A stretch of 64,000 nt of DNA from Mermis nigrescens (taxonomy: Eukaryota > Nematoda > Enoplea > Mermithida > Mermithidae): contig JAVLUZ010000399.1 of the NCBI GenBank assembly GCA_036768485.1, forward strand, positions 46,558 to 110,557. Direction: 5' to 3'. Below the pieces are notes generated by a model. That model saw only the letters and a program-made list of their open reading frames with translations, was not told the DNA's origin and made no database searches. Positions 9,264 through 21,302 of this stretch are shown here, one piece after another. The translations under genes were made by a program, and so were the position numbers. Each line of letters starts with the position of its first letter. Position 1 is the first letter of the stretch.

Positions 9264-11049
9264 TTACCCTCCTCTCAGGGTACAAGACTCAAGTCACTGT
9301 CAGACGATTTTTGGTGAAAACCTTTTGAATAATTTTTGAAGTTAATTTTTACTATGGCAAAAGTGCAGCTATTAGAATTTCACGAAGTGATACAGTATTT
9401 TGAATGTAAGCAAGAGTGAATACACTAACTATAACTATAAAACATGCATGCAACAGCTCAACCTTTTCGGGAGGGGCTCATCGGCATACATGTAGCGGCT
9501 TGAAATTTTGGGTAGGGGTCCCTGGCCATTTTTAGGAAGAGGGGGATTAGCGACTCTAATTTAATGTCAAAAATGGCAAAAGCACCTAAAAATAGCCAAC
9601 AAAGCGCAAATTTTCGTCAAAAATGGGGAGGGCGGGTCAAAATGTTCTGACGTTGGAGGGAATGGTGTGGGGAGGACGTCCAACCCTGGGTGGATGGGGA
9701 ATTCCCCAAAACCCCCTTGTTACACGTATGGTTTTCGGCCATTTTTATGGGAGAGGGGGTAAATGATCACGAATTTTCGGCCGAAAATCGCAAAAACGCA
9801 CCTAAAAATGGCCAATAGATGCAGGTTTTGCCAAAAAATAATTTCGGCTCGTGCATTTTTTGGGAGCCATTTTTATACAATGTTAAAATACTTTCTTGGA
9901 CAAAGTGATATTAATTATATCGTTTTTCAGTATATTTTAGGAAATTTCAAAAAATTTTCGGCGCTTCGAGCAAAATATCGCTAATATACTGTATTTAGAT
10001 TGAAGTAGGGGAAATAAACACTCCAAAATCAATTTTTGTGTAATCTTGGCATCTTTATGTAGATTTAAATATCTTTTGTATCTATTTATACTGTTTTTAA
10101 AAATTTTGTGCAAAATAAAATTGACTAATTTATCCTGATGTTGCATTACCAAAGGTCGAAAAAACCCCGTTTTACCAACTTTGCACTTTTTTGCCGTTCA
10201 AAGATAAAATTGACTAATTTATCCTGATGTTGCATTGGATTTCTAAGCACAGTAGTGCTTATTACAAGATTTAATTGGCATATTACAATATTTGCAATAT
10301 TTATGATTTTGTAGTACAAGTTGTTTTAGCTTTCTCAGTCGAGTTTTATGTGTAAATTTCATCAAAAGCTGATAAAAATTTCGGCGCTTCGCGCCCGACT
10401 AACATTATCAACTAAATTCAACCCGAATTATCACATTTAGGGCCACGGTTTTTCGTATTCGGCAAAGATTTTTCATAATGTACAGATCTTTCCAGGACCG
10501 TCTTTGTACATGCACAAAGATTTTTGGAGAGACAAAACCTGTAAAAAGGTGTAAAATTTCCGAAAATTTTCGGCGCATCAGTAATTGTCTGTCCTGTATA
10601 TCTTTAAAATAGTAGAATTTGTATTTAGAATGAAAAAATGTCAAATTTTCAGAAACCCAGGAATTAGCTAAGATACACTACCAAAGGTCGAAAAACCCTG
10701 TTTTACCACACTAAATCGCTACTGTACCACACTATAATAGTACACAAAAATTCGGCATGTACAAAATGTTCAATGACTTTTGGATACCATCTTTGTATAC
10801 GTAAAAAGATAACTTGCACAAAAAAACACTGTTTAGAACTGCATACCGGTTGCAATCACACACTGGCAGTATGTAAAATGTGTATGTTTAAAAAAAATAT
10901 TTATACTAGTTGAGCTGCCCGGCAGTTGCCCGGGCTGAACTTAGGCCTGATAGCTATATGGAATTAATATGTCTCTTGTATTTTTTATTTTTCAAGACTT
11001 TTGATGTTTTTGGGATATTTCTAAAAAAATTGTTGGTACAAAATATATT

Positions 11050-11372
11050 TTATTTTTTGGATTTTTTTAAAATGTCTTTTGTCAACCATTTTTTTGATCA
11101 AATCCATATTTTTGACGTTACAGAATGGTTTTGAAAATTGTTCAGCCATAATCATATTTTTGATGTTCTGGGGTGTTCTGGAAATTTTTTAATAAAACCC
11201 ATATTGTTGATGTTTTGGGATGTTTTGGAAAATTTTTTTCATCAAACCATATTTTTGATGTTTTAGGATGTTTTGGAAAATTTTTTTAATCAAAACCCAT
11301 ATTTTTGATGTTTTGGAAAATTTTTTCGGTCAAACCATATTTTTGATGTTTTAAAAATTTTTTGTTTGTTGT
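11050..11372 (+). repeat. About 50-bp tandem repeat
   Basis: About five imperfect units of CATATTTTTGATGTTTTGGG followed by ATGTTTTGGAAAATTTTTT. Confidence 0.7.
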
Positions 11373-11379
11373 AGCAAAG

Positions 11380-11810
11380 GGTGTCATATATCACGTGATA
11401 TGTTATAGCTGATGGTATCTCCTATCTTATATCACTGCATGTTATGGCACAGACAGGGTATCCATAACAAACCTATCTTATAGCATTGCCTATCTCGTAG
11501 CACAGGGTATCTTATATCCCATACTATCTTATAACATTGCCTATCTTGCAGCTCGGGGTATCTTATATCACTTAATATCTTATAGCATTGTCTATCTTGT
11601 AGCACGGGGTATCTTTTATAACGTTCTATCTTATAGCATTGCCTATCTTGTAGCACAAGGTGTCTTATATCACGTCCTATCTTATAGTATTGCCTATCCT
11701 GTAGCACAGAGTATCTTATATCACGTCCTATCTTATAGCATTGCTTATCTTGTTGCACATAGTATCTCATACCATGCCTATCTTATAAAATTGCCTATGT
11801 TATAGCATCA
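11380..11810 (+). repeat. 51-bp minisatellite
   Basis: Units contain CCTATCTTATAGCATTGCC, then TATCTTGTAGCACAAGGTG and TCTTATATCACGT. The 51-base period is a multiple of three, so the minus strand has an open frame (11770-11432) made of a 17-residue repeat around DIRYPVLQDRQCYKI. I regard that frame as a by-product of the repeat. Confidence 0.8.
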
Positions 11811-12959
11811 TTTGGTTAAACCCGTATTTTGATGTTTCACAGTGCCGACCAATGCTATAACATATAACAATGTACATAGTGTCGCCAGGCATGCTCCTCA
11901 TGGCCGGGGTATCCCTATACAAGCAGTATAAACTAATTTTTGAAAAAAATAGCAAAAAATCGGCCCTCCTGCCCAGGGCCAATGGGTGCGCTTTGTCGAA
12001 ATTTCAAGATCGCTACGGCTCCTTCCCCCATTGGACCGACCTCGGCCCAAAATATCAGCCCACCAAATTTTAATGGGCCGGAGCCAACCCGGCACAAACA
12101 TGCAAACAAACAAACTTTCTAAAATATATAGTAGATAAAATATCTACAAAAATTTGTTCGCCTCATACAAAGACACTACTTGATTTACTGGTCCCCTATT
12201 CTGGGATTTCAACCTTCCCTCAACTCTGGACCTTGGGAAACTATGATCGGAAAGTACAGTGCAGTTTCCGTCATATTACCTGCCACACCAGAATTGAATG
12301 ACCGGAGAAGCGTGTTTAAACATGCATTACTGCAAAAGCGAGCACAACAATGGCTACACTTCTGTCTTTACTTAGCTTATTTCGCTTGTTCGTTTATCTC
12401 TTCGACACTGTTTTCTTATTTATAGTAATAAACGTTTTTAAGTGCTTGTTCAGCCATATTTTTATCAACTTTTCCATGTCTTCATCAACGGCAACTTGTT
12501 AAATTAAGTATGCTTTCATGCTGCTGACTTTATTCAATAAATCCTTCACACATTCAATCTACTACTATTGAAAATAAAAATGAATTGTTTGACATTCGAC
12601 AAAGTGTTTAATATTACGATTTTTCTCTAGCTCATGTGCATACAAAATATTCTAAGAGTACTATTTATGGGTATAGGTATATAAGCTTGACCCTCGGCAT
12701 TACCCTCGGCCTCGGCCTCGGCCAAGGTAATGATTTTAAGTCGCCTCGGCCTCAGCCGAGGGTCCAAAAAGTACCCTCGGTCCGATCACTGCTTATTAGT
12801 TCAAAAGTGTGCTTAAATCCAATCAGACGATCTTTCAGATGCACTTAAAGAATTTTCCATTTTTTCTTTCAGAGGGACCCTTGTAAAAAATACTCGTATT
12901 TCCAAAATTTTGGGGAAGACGAGTCCTCCCCAATCCCTCCTCCACCCATGGCTACGCCA

Positions 12960-13196
12960 CCATAGGTGGGCAGCACCAAACTTCTGACGGGGGAGGGGTG
13001 CGCAAGATTTTCAAAGGTCAAAAAATGGTCTTAAAAGCCTGGTATGGCGAAAAAACACCACTTTTCAACGTTTCTTATCGAGTCGAGCACTACCCATTGG
13101 AATCAAAAGATTGCGGAAAAAAACTAAAAAATTCCAAAAAATGAATTCTGGGGGTATTTTGGTTTCTGGGGGTGCATACCCCACGCCTACATATGT
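12960..13196 (+). repeat. R1 repeat, near-complete copy
   Basis: Starts CATAGGTGGGCAGCACCAAA. The 3' end is shortened to CATACCCCACGCC. Confidence 0.75.
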
Positions 13197-13199
13197 ACA

Positions 13200-13950
13200 C
13201 CACTGTCAAACACATCACAGTATTCAGAAGAAATATATACATCTTCACTGTACGTACTTACACAAAAATATTTACAAAACACATGTACAAAAATCTACTC
13301 GAATCTAATATTTACAGTAATAAATAACTACAGTACAAATTCAGGTCGAGTTGACAACCAAAGTGTCAATGACAGGTGGACAATTGTCGTGTAAGATCCT
13401 TGTGGTTTCCAATCGAACAGAAAAAGGTCGGCTGAATCACTCACAAAATCTGCATACATAATTTATCTATATTTGAGGTCATTTTGTAACTTATACCATG
13501 TTGTAAAGAAATTTACACCCCCAAAAACGGGTTTCGGTCTCCCATTGTAAATGTACTGAATCATATCATTTCATTAGTGCAATTGTTTTATTTGATCACT
13601 AACAAGATCGAATAAAATTACATTTTCTATGCTGTTCCTAATATGTTTATCTTTTCACTATACAGATCTTTTAAATTCTGTGCATGTTCTTAGCATTTAA
13701 ATTAATTAGCCTTCTTCAAAACACACCCTACGTCATGTTTGGTCGTAATCTGGCTATGTTAAAAATATTAATATCTTTAACTTAAGCGGTGTATACTTAT
13801 TCGAATGATTTAGGACCTCACTTTTGGAATTTTCATCGACGCTTAGCTCACAGATACGATCTGTTTTATAGTCAAATAAAGACTTATTGTCAGTAAGAAT
13901 TCTTGAAAAGAAAAATTCCAAACGTTGAATACAAAATGGGATAACCGCCG
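13200..13950. other. No gene seen
   Basis: AT-rich, without a coding-like frame or an internal repeat match. Confidence 0.4.
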
Positions 13951-13952
13951 TA

Positions 13953-15030
13953 CATGGACAGCAAGGAAATTGTAGGGGATCAGGACTCAGGATGGGAAAA
14001 ATCGCGAAAACGTTACTAAAAATAGAATTCTGGGGGTCTATGGTAATCTGGGGGTTTCAACTTGGTGCCACAGCCACCCACACCTATGGTCTGGATTATT
14101 CAGTCCAGAGCTTTGGACGCTCCACGCTCATGTGTGGTCCCGATTTCCCCTCCCACACCCATGTGTGATCACCACACCTTGGCGTGGTGAGTTTGGGGAT
14201 ATGCACCCCCTGAGAACCCAAAATACCCCCACCATAAATCTGAATACCCCCACCCCAGAATTCAATTTTTGAAAGGAAATTTTTTAGACCTTTGAAAAAA
14301 CCTCCAAAATTTTCTTGCTGCCCATGTATGGTGATCACCACACCTGGGCGTGGGAAGAGGGCGTTTGGGGGTATGCACCCCCCCCCGAGAAACCAAAAAC
14401 CCCCCTTCCCCCAGAAATCAAAATACCCCCCAGAATTCGATTTTTGAAAATTTTTTTCGCAATTTTTTGATGCCAATAGATAGTGCTTGATGAGAAATGT
14501 CGAAAAATTGTGGTTTTTTCGCCATGCCCCCATTTTTGACCTTCAAAAATCTTTCACCCCCCACCCCAGAATTTTCTTGCTGCCCAGCCCACGTATGGTG
14601 ATCACCACATATGGGACATGGAAAATCAGGACCATACATGAGCGTGGAGCGTCCGAAGCTCTGGACTGAATAATCCAGACCATAGGTGGGTGCCACCAAA
14701 ATTATGGGTGTGCAAGATTTTTCAAAGGTCAAAAAATTGCCATAGAAATAGTGGTATAGTGGAAAAACACCAATTTTCAACGTTTCTCATTGAGCACTAT
14801 CCATTGGCATCAAAAAATTGCAAAACAAACAAAAAAATTTCAAAAATTAAATTCCGGGGGTTATTTTAGATTCTGGGGAAAGAAAACTTTGGTTCCTTGG
14901 CAAGGGGGGTGCATACCACACGTGGACAGCAAGGAAATTCTGGGGAGGGGGTGCAAAATTTTTTGAAGGTCAAAAAATGGCCGTAAAAATGGCGGTATGG
15001 CGAAAAACACCATTTTTCGATATTCCTCAT
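13953..15030. repeat. Cluster of R1 copies
   Basis: In order: 13953-14068 plus (partial), 14150-14330 minus (partial), 14334-14595 minus, 14676-14925 plus and 14924-15030 plus. The last is cut at TTCCTCAT by the foldback and resumes at 21303. A 40-bp segment with GACGCTCCACGCTCATG occurs twice in inverse orientation (near 14098-14140 and 14630-14690), linking two neighbouring copies. Confidence 0.75.
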
Positions 15031-15534
15031 CAGTAGTTAAGGGCGGGTCCCTGGGATGCAATGAATAAGCATAGGACACGTTGTAGCATAGGCGGCGGGG
15101 GCAGGCCCAAGTTGATGCACTAATTTTTGGGGGCTTAAATAAATAGTTATCCTGAGCGAGCCCGAATTGGTGTACTAATAAATAGTTAGGGAGTGCAACC
15201 CCAAATTAAAGCCTAAGTGAGCCCAAATTGGTGTACTAAAAATAGTTGGGGACTGGGACAAAATAATTCAAGCCTAAGTGTAAAGTAAGCCTGTGGCCGG
15301 ACTTTCACCAGCCTAGCTGAGGCTATTAGAGACCAAAATCTACATAGGGACGAAAGAGAATATACCAGTTTGTAAGCCTAAGTTTGAACTAGGCATTAGT
15401 AGGGGGTGATGGACCCCCTAATCAACGTGTCCTATGCAGGCTGAAGGACCCCCATTGTTGGGAGGCATCACCCGCTATCCGAGTTAAACTTAGACTATAT
15501 CCGTTTCATTTTTCAGGTCAATCTACTTTTGGTT

Positions 15535-15733
15535 GAAAATGAGACCCGAGTATAGACAGAAGCAAGAGAGACGGTCGTTTATTAACGAATCGGAATATTA
15601 CCTTAAAATGAGAGATTTTGAATCGTTGTGCCAGTTTTGGCATGAATTTATTGATGAAATGAAGGAATTTTATGAAAACTTTTTCGAAAAGTGTATCAAT
15701 GACCATATCATAAATCAAATTCTGCTAGGATAA
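15535..15733 (+). CDS. Small ORF of the R2 foldback element
   Basis: A 66-residue frame in the centre of the first arm pair, with the core ESEYYLKMRDFESLCQFWHE. It is charged and aromatic, with no signal peptide or membrane segment. A diverged copy in the second element (17079-16879, minus) keeps EYYLKVRDFGLLCQFWHEF, so this stretch may be a remnant of the element's own protein. I do not recognise the family. Confidence 0.4.
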
Positions 15734-16878
15734 AGGCTAGTCTGTTTCACTCTCAACAATTCACTTTAGCAAAGGTGCGCGCTATATGTACAATCGTAGG
15801 TATGCACATATGGTGTCTTTGATACATAAAAAACAACAACAGCATTGATTGACCTGATAAATAAAACGGATATAGTCTTAGTTTAACTCGGATACTGAGT
15901 GCCACCTCCAACCAATGGAGGTCCCCCTAGCCTGCATAGGACACATTGATTAGAGGGTCCATCAGCTCCTCCCCACTTACGCTTAGTTTACACTTAGGCT
16001 TACAAACCGGTGTATTCTATTTTGTCCCTATGTAGGTTTAGGTCTCTAATAGGCTCAGCTAAGCTGTTGGGAGTCCGGCCACAGGCTTACTTTACACTTA
16101 GGCTTTAATTATTTTGTCCCAGTCCCCAACTAATTTCTAGTACACTGATTCGGGCTCACTTAGGCTTCAATTCACGGTTGCACTCCCAAACTATTTATTA
16201 GTACACAAATTCGGGCTCACTCAGGTTAACTACCAATTAGTGCACCAATTTGGGTCTGCCCGGCCTTCCCTCGCCGCCTATGCTACAACGTGTCGTATGC
16301 TTAACCATTGCACCCTGGGGTTCAATGGTTACCACATATATTTATAAACGAAGTCTATAAATACTAGCAATATTTTGTAGTAAAGGGCGGGTCCCTGGGG
16401 TGCAATGGTTAAGCAAAGGACATGTTGTAGCATAGGCTGTGAAGGCAGGCCCAAATTGGTGCACTAATTTGAGGGGGGGGCTAAAATAAATAGTTAAGCC
16501 CGAATTGGTGTATTAAAATGTAGTTGGGGACTGGGACAAAATAATGCAAGCCTAAGTGTAAAGTAAGCCTTTGGCCGGACACCCACCAGACTAGCTGAGC
16601 CTATTAGAGACCTAAACCTACATAGGGACAAAAGAGAATACACTAGTTTGTAAGCCTAAGTGTAAACTAAGCATAAGTGGGGGGTTGATGGACCCCCTAA
16701 TCAACGTGTCCTATGCAGGCTGGGGGACCCCCATTGGTGGGAGGCGGCACCCAGTATCCGAGTTAAACTAAGACTATATCCGTTTCATTTTTCAGGTCAA
16801 TCAATGCTCTTGTTGTCTTTATGTATCAAAGACACCATACGTGCATACCTACGACTGTACATATAGCACGCACCTTTG

Positions 16879-17165
16879 CTAAAGTGAATTGTTGAGAGTG
16901 AAACAGAATATAGCTTTTATCCTAGCAGAATTTGATATATGATATGGTCTGGTCATAGATACGATTTTCGAAAAAGTTTTCATAAATTCCTTTGTTTCAT
17001 CATTAAATTCATGCCAAAACTGGCACAACAATCCAAAATCTCTCACTTTAAGGTAATATTCCAATTTTTTAATAAACAATCATTTCTCTTGCTTCTGTCT
17101 ATACTTTGGTCTCATTTTCAACCGAAAGTACTTGCCCAACTTTCCTTCTTCCATGTATCCGTACT
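16879..17165 (-). pseudogene. Second, broken copy of the R2 element ORF
   Basis: The inverse copy of 15520-15800. The reading frame has a TGA after RQKQEK, and the open part resumes at KKLEYYLKVRDFGLLCQFWH. The DNA match continues to both sides as part of the foldback arm. Confidence 0.5.
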
Positions 17166-17280
17166 TTAAAATGTGTAAAACAATGTGTTTGTAGATACCT
17201 TCTCCTTTTGACGCCATTTTGATGCATTACTATTATGGTTACCACATATATTTATAAACAAAGTCTATAAATACTAGCGA

Positions 17281-17490
17281 TATTTTGGAGTATTTTAAAA
17301 CAAAAATGGAGGAAGTAATGAAAGAGATACAAAAACTGACCCTTCGCTGAAGTGGAAACTAAAATGAAAAGGGATGAAATAATACCAAAAGTAGAGGAAA
17401 AGAATATGACCGAAAAAGTAAAAATTGATGAAAAACAGAAATTTTTGGATGAGGACGTAAAACCTTACGGGAGGGCAATTTGACTCCTAT
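17281..17490 (+). pseudogene. Lys/Glu-rich broken frame inside R2 element
   Basis: ATGGAGGAAGTAATG opens a frame MEEVMKEIQKLTLR then TGA. A shifted frame continues VETKMKRDEIIPKVEEKN and KVKIDEKQKFLDEDVKPYG before a stop. The composition suggests a former charged or coiled-coil coding region. No family is assigned. Confidence 0.25.
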
Positions 17491-18229
17491 TGAGTTGTGC
17501 AGCAAAAATCTACAAAGGCACACTTTTGATTCAGTTATGTGAATATTTTCAAAATCAGAGGTCAACCAGAGATGTGTTTGAAACAAATTTTGGGGTATTG
17601 TACATACATATTGAAATGTGTCTGAGGTGCACCGAATTCAACAGAGCCACGCAAGAAGCAGGCAAAATAGTCCTGAAAGTTATCTGTAAAAGCCTATTTA
17701 CACCAAGAAAATAACCAACTTACACCCAAACCTCTTTACAGTACCCATAAAACATATGCTGTACGTCTACCATATATACTTATGTTAGTACCTACATATG
17801 TACGCCGTGGTCACGTATGGGTGGGTTCCACTCATTTCCAAAACGACACAAAGTTTCGTCATCATTCGATGTTTGATGCCATAGTAGGCGACAACCTGAC
17901 TGACATCATAATTGTACGTCCAGGTTGTGGCCCACGACTCAGTACCCGCCGTAATTCAATGCTGCTTGAATCAATTGGCCAAGGCATCTTTGACCAACCC
18001 AAAACTGACTGCAAACGCCAAACCTCAACGCCATGTAATTTTTCTTCTTCTGTATGTGCTTAGTGATAAGCACACCAGACGTAGCCATCAACTCAACATA
18101 TGGAAATTCATGATTTGGAAAAGAATTGGGAAGCAAGGACATAATGACAGTGATTGATAATGGTGAAAAATACGCCCTTTCCCTACCCGCCCCACCATTT
18201 TATTCCAGAATTAGTGTACTGCTATTAGT

Positions 18230-18480
18230 CTACTAATTTCAGTGGTTTAAGCAAACAATTTTAGTAGATCAATTTTACTATATCAATATTAGTACACCAA
18301 TATCGATTTTACTCTATCAGTTATAGACTCATAACCAGCTAGAGTTTTTGTATACTGATTTTTTAGTGTACTAATTCTGGAACAACCACATCTTACCAAA
18401 CAATTTTAGTGGATTAATTTTACTATGTATATTGATATTAGAACACAAATATCGATTTTACTCTATCAACTTTAATATCC
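18230..18480 (+). repeat. Diverged direct repeat of AT-rich units
   Basis: ATATCGATTTTACTCTATCA occurs twice about 150 bp apart (near 18299 and 18450), each preceded by CAATTTTAGT..GATTAATTTTACTAT-like sequence. It lies within the foldback interior. Confidence 0.5.
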
Positions 18481-18977
18481 TAATTTTAGTTTGAGGTATA
18501 AATAAATCCATGTTATTACACAATGTCAAAATAAATAAAAATCTCAAACTAAATATATTACCCTCTGAGCTATTGGTTCCATTTACTCTAGTTAAGAACA
18601 TTAATGCTGTACGAATTCTCAGCCTTACTGAATGTCTAGCCCAGTCAGAGAAAGACTTATGTATAAGTGAAACCATGACATAGAGCATGGCAACTGTTCA
18701 AAAATGATTCAATAGTAATATCATTTTGTTTGCATAGTTTATATTTTGATTATGATTATTGAAAATCGTTATTAACAACATTATTTCATGAGTACAATGA
18801 TGCACACCCTTCTGGGCACTTATGGTACCTTTGATACATAGAAAACAACAACAGCATTGATTGACCTGAAAAATGAAATGGATATAGTCTTAGTTTACCT
18901 CGGATACCCATTGCTGCCTCCCATCAATGGGGGTCCTCCAGCCTGCATAGGACATGTTGATTAGGGTGTCCATCACC

Positions 18978-20917
18978 CAGTGATTGACCGGGCTCGAGAA
19001 ATACCAGGGCCCGGTCCCAGGCTTTGCTGCCGGGTTTGGTACCGGGCCCGGGCTTATATGCTAACAACATGCCTTGCTTCCAATATAATGTTATGCATAA
19101 GATACATATTTAGACCGATTTTACATTTGTCATTTGTCAAACGCAAGGCTTACTGCTGTATCCAGAAGATTTTTGAATTCTAAGCTCTGTTAATTATTCA
19201 ATCTTTCTAAAAATAAATTAAGTAGTTAGTAAGGATTTTGGTAGCATTATTCAAGCAAGAACAAAGTTTTTAATACAATAGCGTGCAATTCCATTATTAA
19301 AATGCACGTACAACTAAACACGGTTTGAAAAAGCAATAGGTTTCATGTAGATATTCAAAGGAAATTGAGCATTAAATTTATGCATTCAGACATAACAGCG
19401 ACTATGATATGGTCGAATAGAAGATATGCTGTTTGGATTTTAGAACTCAAACTATAGCGTACATTGACGTCAATTGAAATTGTGTAGTGCATACGATAGG
19501 ACACGTATTGAAGTCATAGGCATAGCCAATGGGCATTGGGGCACATGCTCCCCTCAAATTTTTCAGAAATTTTATTGATTTTTCGAGTGTAATAATTGTG
19601 TCCAGAAAATTGAGTTCAAAAAGGCAAAAACGTCAAAAATTTTCCGGCGCTTCGCACTGAGTCTTTATTGTATTTATTGTTGCTTTGTTTGTCTTTCTTT
19701 ACAAGGACAGGACATATAATCCTATTTTAAATGAAAGGAATGGCCAAATTTTCTTATGTTTTTGCGCATTTTCTGTTTTCTGAATTATATCTTGTTAATA
19801 AGAAGGCCACAAATGGGCCTGAAAACGATAAGAACAAAATTGTCATTAATACATCTTTTTTATATCTTATTGGCAGCACCCTTTGCTGCGCTTTATACTT
19901 AGCAGAGGTCGAAAAGCGCATTTCAGCTCAGTAATGTTGAGCAATGTAGGACTTCATCAATTTAAAGTGTTTTGGGCTTAATTTAGAACCGAGATTTGGC
20001 CGATTTTGCGAAAATTTTAGCGATAGTATTTAACATTGAAGTGCTTTTTTTACAAAGTTTCCTAGGGGGCGATGCCACCGCAGCCCTCCCCAGCGTAAAA
20101 TCTCGTTGTACATGTGCAGCGAGAGTTTTGGGAGGACGAAAAGGAAAAAGGATTCGCCGAAATTAATTTGTCTCTTCTGTATAATTTTAGCAGTATAAAT
20201 TGTGTTTAAAGAGCTAAAATGTCAAAATTTTCCGGCGCATGGTGCTGCTGGTTATCGTTCTTTCTTTCTGTAAAGCTTCAGCGTTGCGTTTAATAGCCCA
20301 AATCAGGCAAAATATCACAGAATATTAGTATTCACAGGCTACAAAATGTTAAGGACAGTAAAAGATTACTAAATTCCTTGGTGCTTTGCGCCTCTTATGA
20401 TTTCCGAACTATTTGTCAATAGATCGTAATTTCTACATGAAAACAGTAAAAATTTCAAAAATTTCCGGTGTTTCGCGCTGATTAACATTTTTGTATTTCT
20501 GATTGTCAGAAACCCATAAATTAGCTAGGCTACACTACTAAAGGTCGAAAAACTCAATTTTATCATAGGTACATAACGTTACTAACATTCAATGCAAAAT
20601 TAGTCTTAAAAAATTTTTTGTGTATGCCCCCTGAACCAAAATCCTGGCTACGCCTCTGATTGAAGCGTTGTATAGAAGATGAATGCACATATGAAGTTTA
20701 CAAGCATATGATAATGAGCAGGTGGGCAGAAGTAAGGCAAATGGATTTAAATAGAATCAAAGGCTAGCAAATTCATAAGAAATACGGACAACAGCTGAAA
20801 TAGTAAATGTCTAAAATATCAACAATAATTATTTGAGGCCCGGTTGAAGCCCGGTGGTTTTCAGCTGAACCCGGGCCCGGGCCTGCTATGACCAGCTGGT
20901 TACCCGGTCGATCACTG
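18978..20917. mobile_element. hAT-like element inserted in the R2 arm
   Basis: Left CAGTGATTGACCGGG and right (inverted) CAGTGATCGACCGGG match at 14 of 15. Flanks CCATCACC and CAATCACC match at 7 of 8. Removing the element rejoins the R2 arm sequence seen intact in the other copies (..CCATCA..CCCCCACTTA..). Subterminal sequence is rich in CCGGGCCCGG. No transposase frame survives. Confidence 0.75.
19515..20658. mobile_element. hAT-like element nested inside 18978-20917
   Basis: Left CATAGGCATAGCCA and right (inverted) CAGAGGCGTAGCCA match at 12 of 14. Flanks ATTGAAGT and ATTGAAGC match at 7 of 8. The interior includes R4-type sequence with the CCGGCGCTTCGC motif. Confidence 0.65.
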
Positions 20918-21302
20918 CAATCACCCCCACTTATGCTTAGTTTACACTTAGGCTTACAAACCGGTGCATTCTTTATAGTCCCTATGTAGGTTTAGGGCTC
21001 TAATAGGCTCAGCTAGGCTGGTGGGAGTCCGGCCACAGTTACTTTACACTTAGTCTCGAATTATTTTGTCCCAGTCCCCAACTATTTTTCAGTACACCGA
21101 TTCGGGCTCACTTAGGCTTCAATTTGGGGTTGCACTCCCTAACTATTTATTAGTACACCAATTCGGGCTCGCTCAGGTTAACTATTTATTTTAGCCCCCC
21201 CCAAAAAAAATTAGTGCACCAATTTGGGCCTGCCCCTGCCGCCTAAGCTACAACGTGTCCTATGCTCAACCACTGCACCCCAGGGACCCGCCCTTAACTA
21301 CT

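Larger units (their letters stand above)
10898..12130 (+). mobile_element. Copy-A-specific insertion carrying minisatellites
   Basis: Copy B passes directly from AAAAAATATATCTATAT to AAAATATCTAC, while copy A has about 1.2 kb here. It starts near GTTGAGCTGCCCGGCAGTTG and ends CATGCAAACAAACAAAC, a tail seen in some retroposons. Similar AT-rich bases flank it on both sides and could be a target duplication. Its class is not established. Confidence 0.4.
9087..12791. mobile_element. hAT-like element, CCGAGG-rich ends, copy A
   Basis: The left end CAGTGATCGGACCGAGG matches the reverse complement of the right end exactly over 17 bases. The flanks ATTATCAG and CTTATTAG agree at 6 of 8. Both subterminal regions are dense in CCTCGGC/GCCGAGG. 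The interior matches copy B (33191-35775) over most of its length, with a truncated R1 piece at 9196-9263 and a 1.2-kb insertion at about 10898-12130 not present in B. No transposase frame survives, so it is non-autonomous or decayed. Confidence 0.75.
15031..21302. mobile_element. Compound long-TIR foldback element (R2)
   Basis: The outer ends are AGTAGTTAAGGGCGGG and its inverse. Four arms of 420-490 bp are present: 15031-15520 plus, 15838-16321 minus, 16380-16800 plus, and a minus arm split into 18815-18977 and 20918-21302 by a hAT-like insertion. The whole block interrupts one R1 copy, which ends ..CCTCAT at 15030 and resumes CTTATTGAGC at 21303. CTCAT/CTTAT is a possible 5-bp duplication. 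The two inner arms meet at a rearranged junction (16321-16380). A 52-bp piece there, with TATAAATACTAGCAATATTT, recurs at 17237-17290. Confidence 0.7.

Noticed and set aside
11432..11770. 112-codon ORF of 17-residue repeats
   Set aside because: By-product of the 51-bp minisatellite, with no flanking gene signals.
14096..14780. ORFs of 145 and 120 codons
   Set aside because: They translate R1 copies. Similar frames appear wherever R1 occurs (23.1, 29.3 and 50.2 kb).
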